From the NCBI RefSeq assembly GCF_003367705.1, contig NZ_CP031425.1, forward strand, positions 3,472,001 to 3,536,000: a stretch of DNA of 64,000 nt, given 5' to 3'. The position numbers and the translations under genes were made by a program. How positions within the stretch are numbered: position 1 is the stretch's first letter; every line of letters starts with the position of its first letter. This document shows, in pieces, positions 16,125 through 23,893 of the stretch. Below the pieces are notes generated by a model. The model saw nothing but the letters and a program-made list of their open reading frames with translations, was not told the DNA's origin and ran no database searches. Origin of the DNA: Microbacterium foliorum (GTDB lineage Bacteria; Actinomycetota; Actinomycetes; Actinomycetales; Microbacteriaceae).

Positions 16125-16802
16125 ATGCGGATCCTGGTGGTGGACGACGAGGCGCGTCTGGCCGACGCCGTGCGCCGAGGACTCGAGGCCGAGGGCTTCG
16201 CGGTCGACGTCGCCCACAACGGGGTCGACGGGCTCTGGCGGGCGCGCGAGACACGCTATGACGCGATCGTCCTCGACCTGATGATGCCCGGCATGAGCGG
16301 CTGGAAGGTGTGCGAGGCGCTGCGCGCCGAGGAGAACTGGACGCCCGTGCTCATGCTCACCGCGAAGGACGGCGAGTGGGATCAGGTCGAGGCGCTCGAG
16401 ACCGGAGCCGACGACTACGTGACGAAGCCGTTCTCGTTCGCGATCCTCGTCGCCCGCATCCGCGCCCTGGTGCGCCGCGGCGCGGTCGCGCGCCCCGCGG
16501 TCCTCGAAGCCGGCGACCTGAGACTCGATCCCTCGTCTCACCACGTCTGGCGCGGCGAGACTCCCCTCACCCTGACCGCCCGCGAGTTCGCAGTGCTGGA
16601 GTACCTGATGCGCCATCGCGGTCAGGTGCTCTCGAAGCGAGCGCTGATCGAGGGCGTCTGGGACGACGACTTCGACGGCGACCCGAACATCGTCGAGGTC
16701 TATGTCGGGCATCTGCGCCGCAAGCTCGACAAGCCGTTCGGCCGCGAGGCGATCGAGACGATCCGCGGGGCCGGATACCGACTGGCGGCCGACGGTGGCT
16801 AG
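16125..16802 (+). CDS. OmpR/PhoB-family response regulator
   Basis: 225 residues. The receiver domain (1-115) has the acidic pocket DDE (7-9), phospho-acceptor Asp51 in VLDLMMPGMSGW, Thr79 in MLTAKD and Lys101 in DDYVTKPFS. The winged-helix effector (about 125-222) ends with YVGHLRRKLDKPFGREAIETIRGAGYRL, typical of OmpR/PhoB. The kinase GTG lies inside the last codons, so the two are translationally coupled. Two TTCAG repeats just upstream suggest autoregulation. By gene content it resembles actinobacterial MprA/CseB/CutR-like systems that respond to the cell envelope, but the signal is unknown. Confidence 0.95.
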   Translation: MRILVVDDEARLADAVRRGLEAEGFAVDVAHNGVDGLWRARETRYDAIVLDLMMPGMSGWKVCEALRAEENWTPVLMLTAKDGEWDQVEALETGADDYVTKPFSFAILVARIRALVRRGAVARPAVLEAGDLRLDPSSHHVWRGETPLTLTAREFAVLEYLMRHRGQVLSKRALIEGVWDDDFDGDPNIVEVYVGHLRRKLDKPFGREAIETIRGAGYRLAADGG

Positions 16803-18111
16803 CCGCGCGTGGCGATCGGTGCGGGCGCGGACCACTCTCGGCGCCACCCTCGTCGTCGCGGTCGCCCTGCTGATCGGTGCGTTCTCGTTCTACGGCATCC
16901 TGAGCTCCAGCATCCATGCGAGTGCCGAACGTGCGGCCGAACAGCGCCTCGATGAGCTGACGGAGCGACTGGACGGGCCCGGCGGCCGCGGGATCGACAC
17001 CCTCGAAGACGAGATCGTGCAGATCATCGCGCCGGACGGGTCGGTGCGCGCGGCGAGCGAATACGCCCTCGACGACCTGGGGTCCACCGCCCTGCCGATC
17101 GTCGACGGGGCGAGCACGCGCACGATCGACCGCACGCCGATGCTGATCGTCTCGGATGATCTGCACGGCGACGAGACCCTCGTGCTCGCCGTGCCGATCG
17201 AGGATTCCGTCGAGACCCTGTCGACCGTGGCTGTTCTGCTGGCCGTGGCCGTGCCGTTGCTGCTCGTGCTCGTCGCCGTCACGACCTGGCTGGTCGTCGG
17301 CCGTGCGCTGAGACCCGTGACGAGGATCCGACGGGAGGTCGACGGCATCACCGCAGAGCACCTGCACCGACGGGTCGAGGTGCCCCCGTCGTCCGACGAG
17401 ATCGCTGCGCTCGCGACGACCATGAACCGCATGCTCGATCGGCTCGACGCCTCGGCCACCGCTCAGCGCCGCTTCGTGTCGGATGCCTCCCACGAACTGC
17501 GGTCACCCCTGGCCACGATCCGCCAGCACGCCGAGCTCGCCCAGGCGCACCCCGCCACCACCAGCATCGACGAGCTGGCCGAGGTCGTCTCCGACGAAGG
17601 GCTGCGCCTGCAGGGGATCGTCGAGTCGCTACTGCTGCTCGCCCGCCTCGATGAGGGAGCGGGCACTCACGACGAGGCGGTCGATCTCGACGATGTGGCG
17701 CTCGGAGAGGTGCGCCGACTGCGCTCGCGCGGGGTCGACGTCGACGGGACAGGCATCGCCGCCGCGCGCGTCGTCGGCGACCCACGGCTGCTCGGCCAGC
17801 TGCTGCGCAACCTCGCGGACAACGCGGCGAGGCACAGCGCCGGACGCGTCGCGATCAGCGTGATCCCGCAGGGCTCGTGGGTGTTCGTGACGATCGAGGA
17901 TGACGGCGCCGGCGTGCCCGAACCCGAGCGGGAGCGCATCTTCGAGCGCTTCGTGCGGCTCGATGAGGCGCGCAGCCGCGATGCGGGCGGGAGCGGACTC
18001 GGGTTGGCGATCGTCCGGGGCATCGCGGCGGCCGGCGGCGGCACCGTCTCCGTCGACGCGTCACGCTGGGACGGGGCGCGATTCGTCGTCGCCCTCCCTC
18101 TCTCCGACTGA
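16795..18111 (+). CDS. Sensor histidine kinase of the two-component system
   Basis: 438 residues. Membrane segment 1 is at about 14-36, an extracytoplasmic sensor of about 105 residues follows, and membrane segment 2 is at about 143-168; then a HAMP domain (169-222), a dimerisation helix with phospho-acceptor His233 in SDASHELRSPLATI, and an ATPase domain with N box NLADNAARH, G1 DDGAGVP and G2 GGSGLGLAIV. GTG 16795 overlaps the response-regulator end by 8 bases. The sensor domain has no motif I recognise. With the regulator upstream it forms a complete two-component pair. Confidence 0.94.
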   Translation: MASRAWRSVRARTTLGATLVVAVALLIGAFSFYGILSSSIHASAERAAEQRLDELTERLDGPGGRGIDTLEDEIVQIIAPDGSVRAASEYALDDLGSTALPIVDGASTRTIDRTPMLIVSDDLHGDETLVLAVPIEDSVETLSTVAVLLAVAVPLLLVLVAVTTWLVVGRALRPVTRIRREVDGITAEHLHRRVEVPPSSDEIAALATTMNRMLDRLDASATAQRRFVSDASHELRSPLATIRQHAELAQAHPATTSIDELAEVVSDEGLRLQGIVESLLLLARLDEGAGTHDEAVDLDDVALGEVRRLRSRGVDVDGTGIAAARVVGDPRLLGQLLRNLADNAARHSAGRVAISVIPQGSWVFVTIEDDGAGVPEPERERIFERFVRLDEARSRDAGGSGLGLAIVRGIAAAGGGTVSVDASRWDGARFVVALPLSD

Positions 18112-18125
18112 ACGCCCGTGGGAGC

Positions 18126-19418
18126 ATGGAGCACATGCAGACCCCGATGATCGACTACCTCCAGCTGCTGCTCGACTCCTGCGGGGAGGATGCCGGCGAG
18201 GTCGCCTCGTACATCCCGGAGCTCGCGGATGCCGACCCGGATCGCCTGGCCATCGCGGTCGCCACGCTCGACGGCGAGGTCTACGTCGCGGGGGATGCCG
18301 ACGTCGAGTTCACGATCCAGTCGATCTCGAAGCCGTTCACCTACGCTCTCGCGATCGCGGATCGTGGTCTCGATGCCGTGCTCGAACGGATCGACGTCGA
18401 GCCGTCCGGCGACGCGTTCAACGAGATCTCGCTGGAGCCCGGGAGCGGTCGCCCTCGCAATCCGATGATCAATGCGGGAGCGATCGCCGCCCACGCCCTG
18501 GTCGACGGCACGGACGCCGATGGTCGCGCCGAGCGCATCCTCGACCTGTACAGCCGCCTCGCGGGCCGCGAGCTCTCGATCGCGGAGGACGTGTTCGAGT
18601 CCGAGCTGTCGACCGCAGACCGCAACATGGCGCTCGCGTACATGCTTCGCACCGTGGGCGTGCTCGACGCCGACCCGGCCGACATCGTGCGCGGGTACAC
18701 GCGCCAGTGCTCGGTGTCGGTCTCGGTGCGCGATCTCGCCCGCATGGGTTCGGTGCTCGCCGCCGGCGGGCTGTCGCCGGAGGGCGAGCAGCTGATCGAC
18801 CCCGTCGTGAACCGGCAGGTGCTGAGCGTCATGACCACCTGCGGCATGTACGACTCGGCCGGCGACTGGCTCACCTCGGTCGGCATCCCCGCCAAGAGCG
18901 GCGTCGCCGGGGGTCTGATGGGCGTGCTGCCCGGTCAGGTCGGCATCGCGGTGTTCTCGCCCCGGCTCGACGAGCACGGCAACAGCACGCGTGGGGTGCG
19001 GATGTTCGAGCGCATGAACCACGATCTGGGCCTGCATCTGATGACCTCGACCGAGCGGGCGCGGTCGGTGTCGCGTCGCGTGGAGCACGACGGGATCGCG
19101 GTGCACGAGATCGCGGGCGACCTGCACTTCATGGAGGCCGAGCGGGTGCTGCGGGGCTTCGCCGAGGAGCAGGCCGGCGACGACCCGGTGGTCATCGACC
19201 TCGACCGCGTGCAGCGCGCCAACGACATCGCGAAGCGGATGCTGCTCGAGGGCGTCCGTCGGCTGCACCTCGACGGTCACGACGTGAGGATCGTCGACCC
19301 GTGGGGTGTGCTCGGCAGCGCCGAGACCGGGTCGGGTGAGCTGGTGCACGGCGAGCAGGCGCACGGCGGGTTCGTGCCGGCATCCTTCGACGACGTGGCG
19401 AGTGCCGTGCGGGGCTGA
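18126..19418 (+). CDS. glsA: Glutaminase A with C-terminal STAS domain
   Basis: 430 residues. Residues 1-305 are a serine-dependent beta-lactamase-like glutaminase: SISKPF provides the catalytic Ser-x-x-Lys, and RPRNPMINAGAI, DRNMALAYML, GYTRQCSVSVSVRDLARMG and GIPAKSGVAGGLMG are standard. It converts glutamine to glutamate and ammonia. Residues ~320-425 form a STAS domain (DPVVIDLDRVQRANDIAKRMLLEGVRRL), found fused to glutaminases in many actinobacteria. Start could be ATG 18126 or 18135; each has a nearby GGAG. It follows the kinase by 14 bp and may be co-transcribed with it. Confidence 0.93.
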   Translation: MEHMQTPMIDYLQLLLDSCGEDAGEVASYIPELADADPDRLAIAVATLDGEVYVAGDADVEFTIQSISKPFTYALAIADRGLDAVLERIDVEPSGDAFNEISLEPGSGRPRNPMINAGAIAAHALVDGTDADGRAERILDLYSRLAGRELSIAEDVFESELSTADRNMALAYMLRTVGVLDADPADIVRGYTRQCSVSVSVRDLARMGSVLAAGGLSPEGEQLIDPVVNRQVLSVMTTCGMYDSAGDWLTSVGIPAKSGVAGGLMGVLPGQVGIAVFSPRLDEHGNSTRGVRMFERMNHDLGLHLMTSTERARSVSRRVEHDGIAVHEIAGDLHFMEAERVLRGFAEEQAGDDPVVIDLDRVQRANDIAKRMLLEGVRRLHLDGHDVRIVDPWGVLGSAETGSGELVHGEQAHGGFVPASFDDVASAVRG

Positions 19419-19501
19419 CCCGTTCCCGGGATCTCTCCCCCCTTTCTCTCCCCCGTTCTCTTCCCCCTGGTTCTCTCCCCCGGGCCATCTGCAGGACCGA
19501 A

Positions 19502-19546
19502 GCACGGATGCAGGACCAGACCCGTCGTTCCCTCCTGCATCCGTGC
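19502..19546. repeat. Hairpin with 14-bp perfect arms (TGCAGGA family) after a pyrimidine tract
   Basis: GCACGGATGCAGGA (19502-19515) is repeated inverted at 19533-19546 around a 17-base loop. The same 14-mer is at 10246. Upstream, 19425-19485 is a plus-strand pyrimidine tract of repeated TCTCCCCC words. Together they lie after the glutaminase stop and may terminate its transcript; no gene is present. Confidence 0.85.
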
Positions 19547-19644
19547 CGTGATCCTGCACACGGCACCGGCACTGCACACGGCACCTCCCCCGGTCACCAC
19601 GCCGGCACCAGCCCCGACCACGAGCGCCCGTTCCTGAAGAGGCC

Positions 19645-19670
19645 TTCAGGGGGCTTCAGTGTGGCTTCAG
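19645..19670 (+). promoter_or_regulatory. Triple TTCAG direct repeat upstream of the PepSY-like gene
   Basis: TTCAG occurs at 19645-19649, 19655-19659 and 19666-19670, spaced 10 and 11 bp, with an inverted CTGAA at 19634. It ends 23 bp before the ATG, the same distance as the TTCAG pair before the response regulator. This suggests that the two-component system controls the PepSY-like gene. Confidence 0.5.
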
Positions 19671-19693
19671 CACCTGCGCGGGACGATCGACTC

Positions 19694-20545
19694 ATGAACG
19701 ACAAGAACCCGACACCCGACCAGACGCCCGAGAACCTCCCCGCGAACACGCCCCCGGCTCCCCCGGCTCCCCCCGCACCCCCGGCCGCGGATGCCGAGAC
19801 CGTACCGGTCGCGCCTCTCACCGCCGATCCCGCCGCCGAGACCCCCGCATCCGCTCCGGCGAAGCCCCGCCGCACGCGTGCGCTGCTCATCGGCGGCGGG
19901 ATCGCCGCGGCCGTCGTGCTCGTGGGTGGCGGAGTGGCCCTGGGCGCAGCCGTCGGCGACGAGTTCGGCGACGACGACCGCCCCTCGATATCCGATGGCC
20001 CCCGCGGCGCCGACGACCGCGGCGACGACCGCGGAGCCGACGACCGCGGCGGACGCCCCGGAGACGACCGCGACGACGCCGAAGACGGTCCCGCCGACGC
20101 GGCACCCGGCTCGGGCGGACCCGCGGGTGAGATCGGCACCGATTCGGCCGACGAGATCGTCGCGATCGCGGATGCCGCACGCGGCGCCGCCGACGGCGAG
20201 GTCACCTCGATCGACGCGAAGCGCGACGGCGCCTGGGAGGTGCAGCTGACCGCGGCGGACGGCAGCGAGAGCGAGGTCCGCGTGACCGCCGATCTCGCGA
20301 CGACCGTCGTCTCCTCCGAGCAGGACGACGACGATTCCGCGCCGACCCGCACACTCGATGAGGCGACGATCCGCGCCCTCGTCGACGCGGCACTGGCCGA
20401 GGCCGACGGCCTGATCACCGATCTCGACGCCGACAACGACGACGTGAGTCCATATGACGTGTCGGTGCTCACGGGCGATCGACAGTCGGTCGACATCGAC
20501 TTCAGCGCCGACTTCGCCGTCGTCGGCACCGACATCGACGACTGA
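19694..20545 (+). CDS. Membrane-anchored protein with two PepSY-like domains
   Basis: 283 residues. A Pro/Ala-rich cytoplasmic N-terminus (about 1-60, with PAPPAPPAPP) precedes one membrane helix (ALLIGGGIAAAVVLVGGGVAL, about 64-84), a long Asp/Gly/Arg low-complexity spacer (ADDRGDDRGADDRGG), and two domains of about 60 residues each (beginning ADEIVAIADAARGA and DEATIRALVDAALAEA) in the PepSY pattern: helix, then strands with E/D-W/V-E-V. Such proteins sit outside the membrane and are often regulated by two-component systems in actinobacteria. Three TTCAG repeats upstream link it to the kinase/regulator pair encoded 1.6 kb away. A hairpin follows the stop. Confidence 0.75.
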   Translation: MNDKNPTPDQTPENLPANTPPAPPAPPAPPAADAETVPVAPLTADPAAETPASAPAKPRRTRALLIGGGIAAAVVLVGGGVALGAAVGDEFGDDDRPSISDGPRGADDRGDDRGADDRGGRPGDDRDDAEDGPADAAPGSGGPAGEIGTDSADEIVAIADAARGAADGEVTSIDAKRDGAWEVQLTAADGSESEVRVTADLATTVVSSEQDDDDSAPTRTLDEATIRALVDAALAEADGLITDLDADNDDVSPYDVSVLTGDRQSVDIDFSADFAVVGTDIDD

Positions 20546-20563
20546 TCCGCCGGGGTCGTTCCC

Positions 20564-20592
20564 GAGCCGCCGTCCGATCCGGACGGCGGCTC
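20564..20592 (+). terminator. Terminator-like hairpin after the PepSY-like gene
   Basis: GAGCCGCCGTCC and GGACGGCGGCTC form a perfect 12-bp GC-rich stem with a 5-base loop, 19 bp after the stop codon. There is no following T-run, as is common for actinobacterial hairpins. Confidence 0.7.
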
Positions 20593-20621
20593 GCACCGTG
20601 TCGGGCGATTAGCATTCAGAC

Positions 20622-20849
20622 ATGACGAATTCCGGCCGAATCGACGATGTCTCCATCGGCGGCGACATGATCCGCCTCGGGCAGTTCCTCAAGTTCTCGG
20701 GGCTCCTCGACTCCGGCGGCGACGCCAAAGAGGTCATCATCGACGGCTACGTGCGGGTGAACGACGAGGTCGATCGCCGCCGCGGACGCCAGCTGCACGA
20801 CGGCGACCTCGTCACCTTCGAGGGCCGCACGGTGCGCGTCCGCCCCTGA
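20622..20849 (+). CDS. S4-domain RNA-binding protein (YbcJ-like)
   Basis: 75 residues forming a single S4 fold. IRLGQFLKFSGLLDSGGDAKEVIIDGYVRVNDEVDRRRGRQLHDGDLV is the canonical S4 RNA-binding loop arrangement (like the last third of ribosomal S4, HSP15 and YbcJ/YaaA). It probably binds structured RNA; the target is not known. The start is ATG 20622, after the hairpin at 20564-20592. The gene appears to stand alone, 85 bp before the GH15 gene. Confidence 0.88.
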   Translation: MTNSGRIDDVSIGGDMIRLGQFLKFSGLLDSGGDAKEVIIDGYVRVNDEVDRRRGRQLHDGDLVTFEGRTVRVRP

Positions 20850-20934
20850 CCCCGCCGCGGTGCTCGTATAGCGAGCGGATGCAGGACGCGCAAGGCGGTA
20901 GGCGGTATTTCCCCCTCGGGCGCACCATGGACGC

Positions 20935-22734
20935 ATGCCCCCCTCCGCTCGTCCCCTCGCGTCGTACGCGCCGATCGGCGACGGCAGAACGGTCGCGCTG
21001 ATCGGTCTCGACGGGCGCATCGACTGGCTGCCGCTTCCGGGGCTGACCGATCTTCCCGTGTTCGCGCGCCTGCTCGATGAGCAGACCGGCGGATGCGTGG
21101 AGCTGCAGCCCACCGGGAAGTTCCGCACCGAGCGGCGCTACGTGCCGGAGACGAACGTGCTCGAGACGACGTTTCTCACCGACGCCGGCACGGTGCGCGT
21201 CACCGACGCCCTCGTCTCGGGCGTCGCCGGACGACTGCCCTGGGCCGAGCTCGCCCGGCGCATCGACGGCGTCGAGGGCGAGGTCGCGATGCACTGGCGC
21301 GTGCAGCCCGGATCCTCCCTGCAGACCGCCGCGCCGTGGGTGGAACGGACCGAGCATGCCGACATCATCCGCAGCGGCGCGACCGCCCTGGTCGTGGTCG
21401 GCTTCGCGCACGGCCCGATCGCCGCGGCCTCGGAATCGTCCGTCGGCCCCGAGCAGGAGGGGTCGTTCACGACCTCGCAGGGATCCCGGCACCTGATCGC
21501 ACTGGCGGCGACGCACGGGGAGCCGCTGCACATCCCCGACGCGCACAACGTCGATCTCGGCATCGACCGCACGGTGCAGCACTGGCAGCACTGGTCGTCG
21601 GTGTTCTCGTACGACGGGCCGTGGCGCTCGCATGTGCAGCGCAACGCTCTCGCGCTCAAGCTCCTGATCCACAGTCCCTCCGGCGCCATCGCCGCAGCCG
21701 CGACGACGTCTCTTCCCGAGAACCCCCGCGGCGGCAAGAACTGGGACTACCGCTTCGCGTGGGTGCGCGACCTCGCGTACACCGCGCACGCCCTGGTGCG
21801 CTTCGGGCTGCGAGAGGAGACGCACGCCGCATTGTCGTGGCTGCTGCGCACGATCCGTGAGCACGGATCCGACCTGCATGTCATGTACGCACTCGACGGC
21901 TCTCGGGTTCCCGAGCCGCACGAGTACGACGTCTCGGGATGGCGCGGCATCGGTCCCGTCGTCACGGGCAACCCCGCCGGATCCCAGCTGCAACTCGGGG
22001 TCTACGGCGACCTGGTGGCCATCTGCCGAACGTATGTCGATGCCGGAAACGTCCTCGACGTCGAGACCTCACGGCTGCTCGCGAGCATCGCCGATCGCAC
22101 CTGCGATGTCTGGCGCAACCCGGATTCGGGCATGTGGGAGCTCCCCGAGGAGCGCCACTACACGTCGTCGAAGATGGGGTGCTGGAAAGCTCTGGAAGAT
22201 GCGATCGCCCTCGCCGAGTCCGGGGCGATCCCGGGCAGCGCCGAGCGCTGGCGGGCGGAGCGCGACCGCATCCGCGCCTGGATCGATGCGCACTGCTGGT
22301 CGGAGAGCCGCGGCGCGTACGTCTTCTTCGCGGGCTCCGATCAGCTCGACGCCTCGGTGCTGCTGCACGCGCCCAGCGGATTCGACCGCGGCGAGCGCAT
22401 GGCGTCGACGATCGACGCCCTCAGCGCCGAGCTGGGCGCCGGAGCGCTGATGTACCGCTACAGCGGCGTCGCCGACGAGGAGAAGACCTTCGTCGCCTGC
22501 GCGTTCTGGCGGGTCGAGGCGCTCGCCTGCGTCGGGCGACACGACGAGGCCCTCGCGCTCATGGAGACGCTGATCGAGCACGCCAACGACGTCGGCATCT
22601 ACGCCGAGATGATCGATGCCGACGACGGGGCCGCGTGGGGCAACACCCCGCAGGCGCTCAGTCACCTGGCCTTCCTGACCGCGGCGATGACGATCCGCGA
22701 GGTCGTGCCCGCCGACGAGCTCGGCGATCGCTGA
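20935..22734 (+). CDS. GH15-family glucoamylase/trehalase-like glycoside hydrolase
   Basis: 599 residues. The N-terminal ~220 residues form the beta-sandwich trehalase-like N-domain (SYAPIGDGRTVALIGLDGRIDWLPLPG); the remainder is an (alpha/alpha)6 barrel with ENPRGGKNWDYRFAWVRDLAYTAHAL and SGMWELPEERHYTSSKMGCWKALEDAI, where the acidic residues supply the general acid/base, and EEKTFVACAFWRVEALA. No signal peptide, so cytoplasmic. Members cleave alpha-glucosides such as trehalose or short glucans; specificity is not decided by sequence alone. The ribosome site is weak, so the start is chosen from the conserved N-domain. The SDR gene begins 73 bp downstream. Confidence 0.88.
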   Translation: MPPSARPLASYAPIGDGRTVALIGLDGRIDWLPLPGLTDLPVFARLLDEQTGGCVELQPTGKFRTERRYVPETNVLETTFLTDAGTVRVTDALVSGVAGRLPWAELARRIDGVEGEVAMHWRVQPGSSLQTAAPWVERTEHADIIRSGATALVVVGFAHGPIAAASESSVGPEQEGSFTTSQGSRHLIALAATHGEPLHIPDAHNVDLGIDRTVQHWQHWSSVFSYDGPWRSHVQRNALALKLLIHSPSGAIAAAATTSLPENPRGGKNWDYRFAWVRDLAYTAHALVRFGLREETHAALSWLLRTIREHGSDLHVMYALDGSRVPEPHEYDVSGWRGIGPVVTGNPAGSQLQLGVYGDLVAICRTYVDAGNVLDVETSRLLASIADRTCDVWRNPDSGMWELPEERHYTSSKMGCWKALEDAIALAESGAIPGSAERWRAERDRIRAWIDAHCWSESRGAYVFFAGSDQLDASVLLHAPSGFDRGERMASTIDALSAELGAGALMYRYSGVADEEKTFVACAFWRVEALACVGRHDEALALMETLIEHANDVGIYAEMIDADDGAAWGNTPQALSHLAFLTAAMTIREVVPADELGDR

Positions 22735-22807
22735 GCCGGATGGTGATCCGGCTCCGATGACCGCGCCCCAGACCCCAGACCGAACGAAAACAAGGAGAGG
22801 ACACACC

Positions 22808-23704
22808 ATGTCTCGTGACCAGTACACCTTCGTCAACCCCGCAGAGCTCTACTCCGACATCGAGCCCGAGAAGCAGCACATGCCCGAGCCCGGGCTCGAC
22901 GCCGACCTCGCCCCGAAGGCCGACCTCGGCGAGGACAGCTACCGTGGCAGCGGCCGCCTGACCGGCCGCAAGGCTCTCATCACCGGCGGCGACTCCGGCA
23001 TCGGTGCGGCCACCGCCATCGCCTTCGCGCGAGAGGGTGCCGACGTCGCACTCTCGTACCTGCCGGAAGAGGAGGAGGATGCGGCACGCATCGCCGGCAT
23101 CCTCCGCGAGGCCGGCGCCACCGTGGCCACGTTCCCCGGCGACCTCCGCGACCCGGAGTACTGCCGCACTCTCGTGGCGGAGACGGTGGGGGCTCTCGGC
23201 GGCCTCGACATCCTGGTGAACAACGGCGGGAAGCAGGTCTATCAGGAGTCGCTCGTCGACATCACCGACGAGCAGTTCGACGACACCTTCAAGACGAACG
23301 TCTACGCGATGTTCTGGATCACCAAGGCGGCGCTCCCGCACCTGCCGGCCGGTGCGTCGATCATCAACACCACCTCGATCCAGGCGTACTCGCCGTCGGG
23401 CATCCTCGTCGACTACGCCTCGACCAAGGCGACGATCAACGCCTTCACGAAGGGCCTCGCCGACCAGCTCGCGCCGAAGGGGATCCGCGTGAACGCGGTC
23501 GCTCCCGGTCCGATCTGGACGCCATTGCAGCCGAGCGACGGTCAGCCGCAGGAGAAGATCGAGCAGTTCGGCGAGGAGACCCCGCTCGGACGCATGGGGC
23601 AGCCCGCGGAGCTGGCTCCCGCCTACGTGTTCCTGGCGTCGGCCGAATCCAGCTACGTGATCGGCGAGACCCTGAACGTGAACGGCGGCATGCCCACCCC
23701 GTGA
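22808..23704 (+). CDS. Short-chain dehydrogenase/reductase (YhdF/YhxC-like)
   Basis: 298 residues. A 50-residue N-terminal extension (MSRDQYTFVNPAELYSDIEP, then MPEPGLDADLAP) typical of the YhdF/glucose-ribitol dehydrogenase-like SDRs precedes a Rossmann fold: cofactor motif GGDSGIG (about residues 58-64), NNGGKQ in place of the usual NNAG, catalytic serine in NTTSIQAY, and YASTK as the Y-x3-K pair. VNGGMPTP ends the chain. AAGGAG lies before ATG 22808. It likely reduces or oxidises a small carbonyl or alcohol; substrate unknown. It may share a transcript with the GH15 gene, and a strong hairpin follows. Confidence 0.9.
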   Translation: MSRDQYTFVNPAELYSDIEPEKQHMPEPGLDADLAPKADLGEDSYRGSGRLTGRKALITGGDSGIGAATAIAFAREGADVALSYLPEEEEDAARIAGILREAGATVATFPGDLRDPEYCRTLVAETVGALGGLDILVNNGGKQVYQESLVDITDEQFDDTFKTNVYAMFWITKAALPHLPAGASIINTTSIQAYSPSGILVDYASTKATINAFTKGLADQLAPKGIRVNAVAPGPIWTPLQPSDGQPQEKIEQFGEETPLGRMGQPAELAPAYVFLASAESSYVIGETLNVNGGMPTP

Positions 23705-23721
23705 CGCTCGGCTGAGGTGAT

Positions 23722-23769
23722 CCGGAGCGCCCGCCGTGCGCGATAGCCCTTGCGCGGCGGGCGCTCCGG
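23722..23769 (+). terminator. Strong terminator-like hairpin after the SDR gene
   Basis: A 15-bp perfect GC-rich stem (CCGGAGCGCCCGCCG, 23722-23736, against 23755-23769) has an 18-base loop that itself contains self-complementary GCGC. It starts 18 bp after the stop codon and separates the plus-strand gene from the convergent GH38 operon. Confidence 0.8.
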
Positions 23770-23893
23770 TGTCACTCTTGCGATACAGCTCTGTCGCGCC
23801 TGTCGCGGCAGCTGGGGTGCCGTCCAGATGGCGGCATCGGATGGGGCGCCCTTTCTGCCGCCTCCCCCGTGGTGGGGGCGTCCCGTCCTCCCC

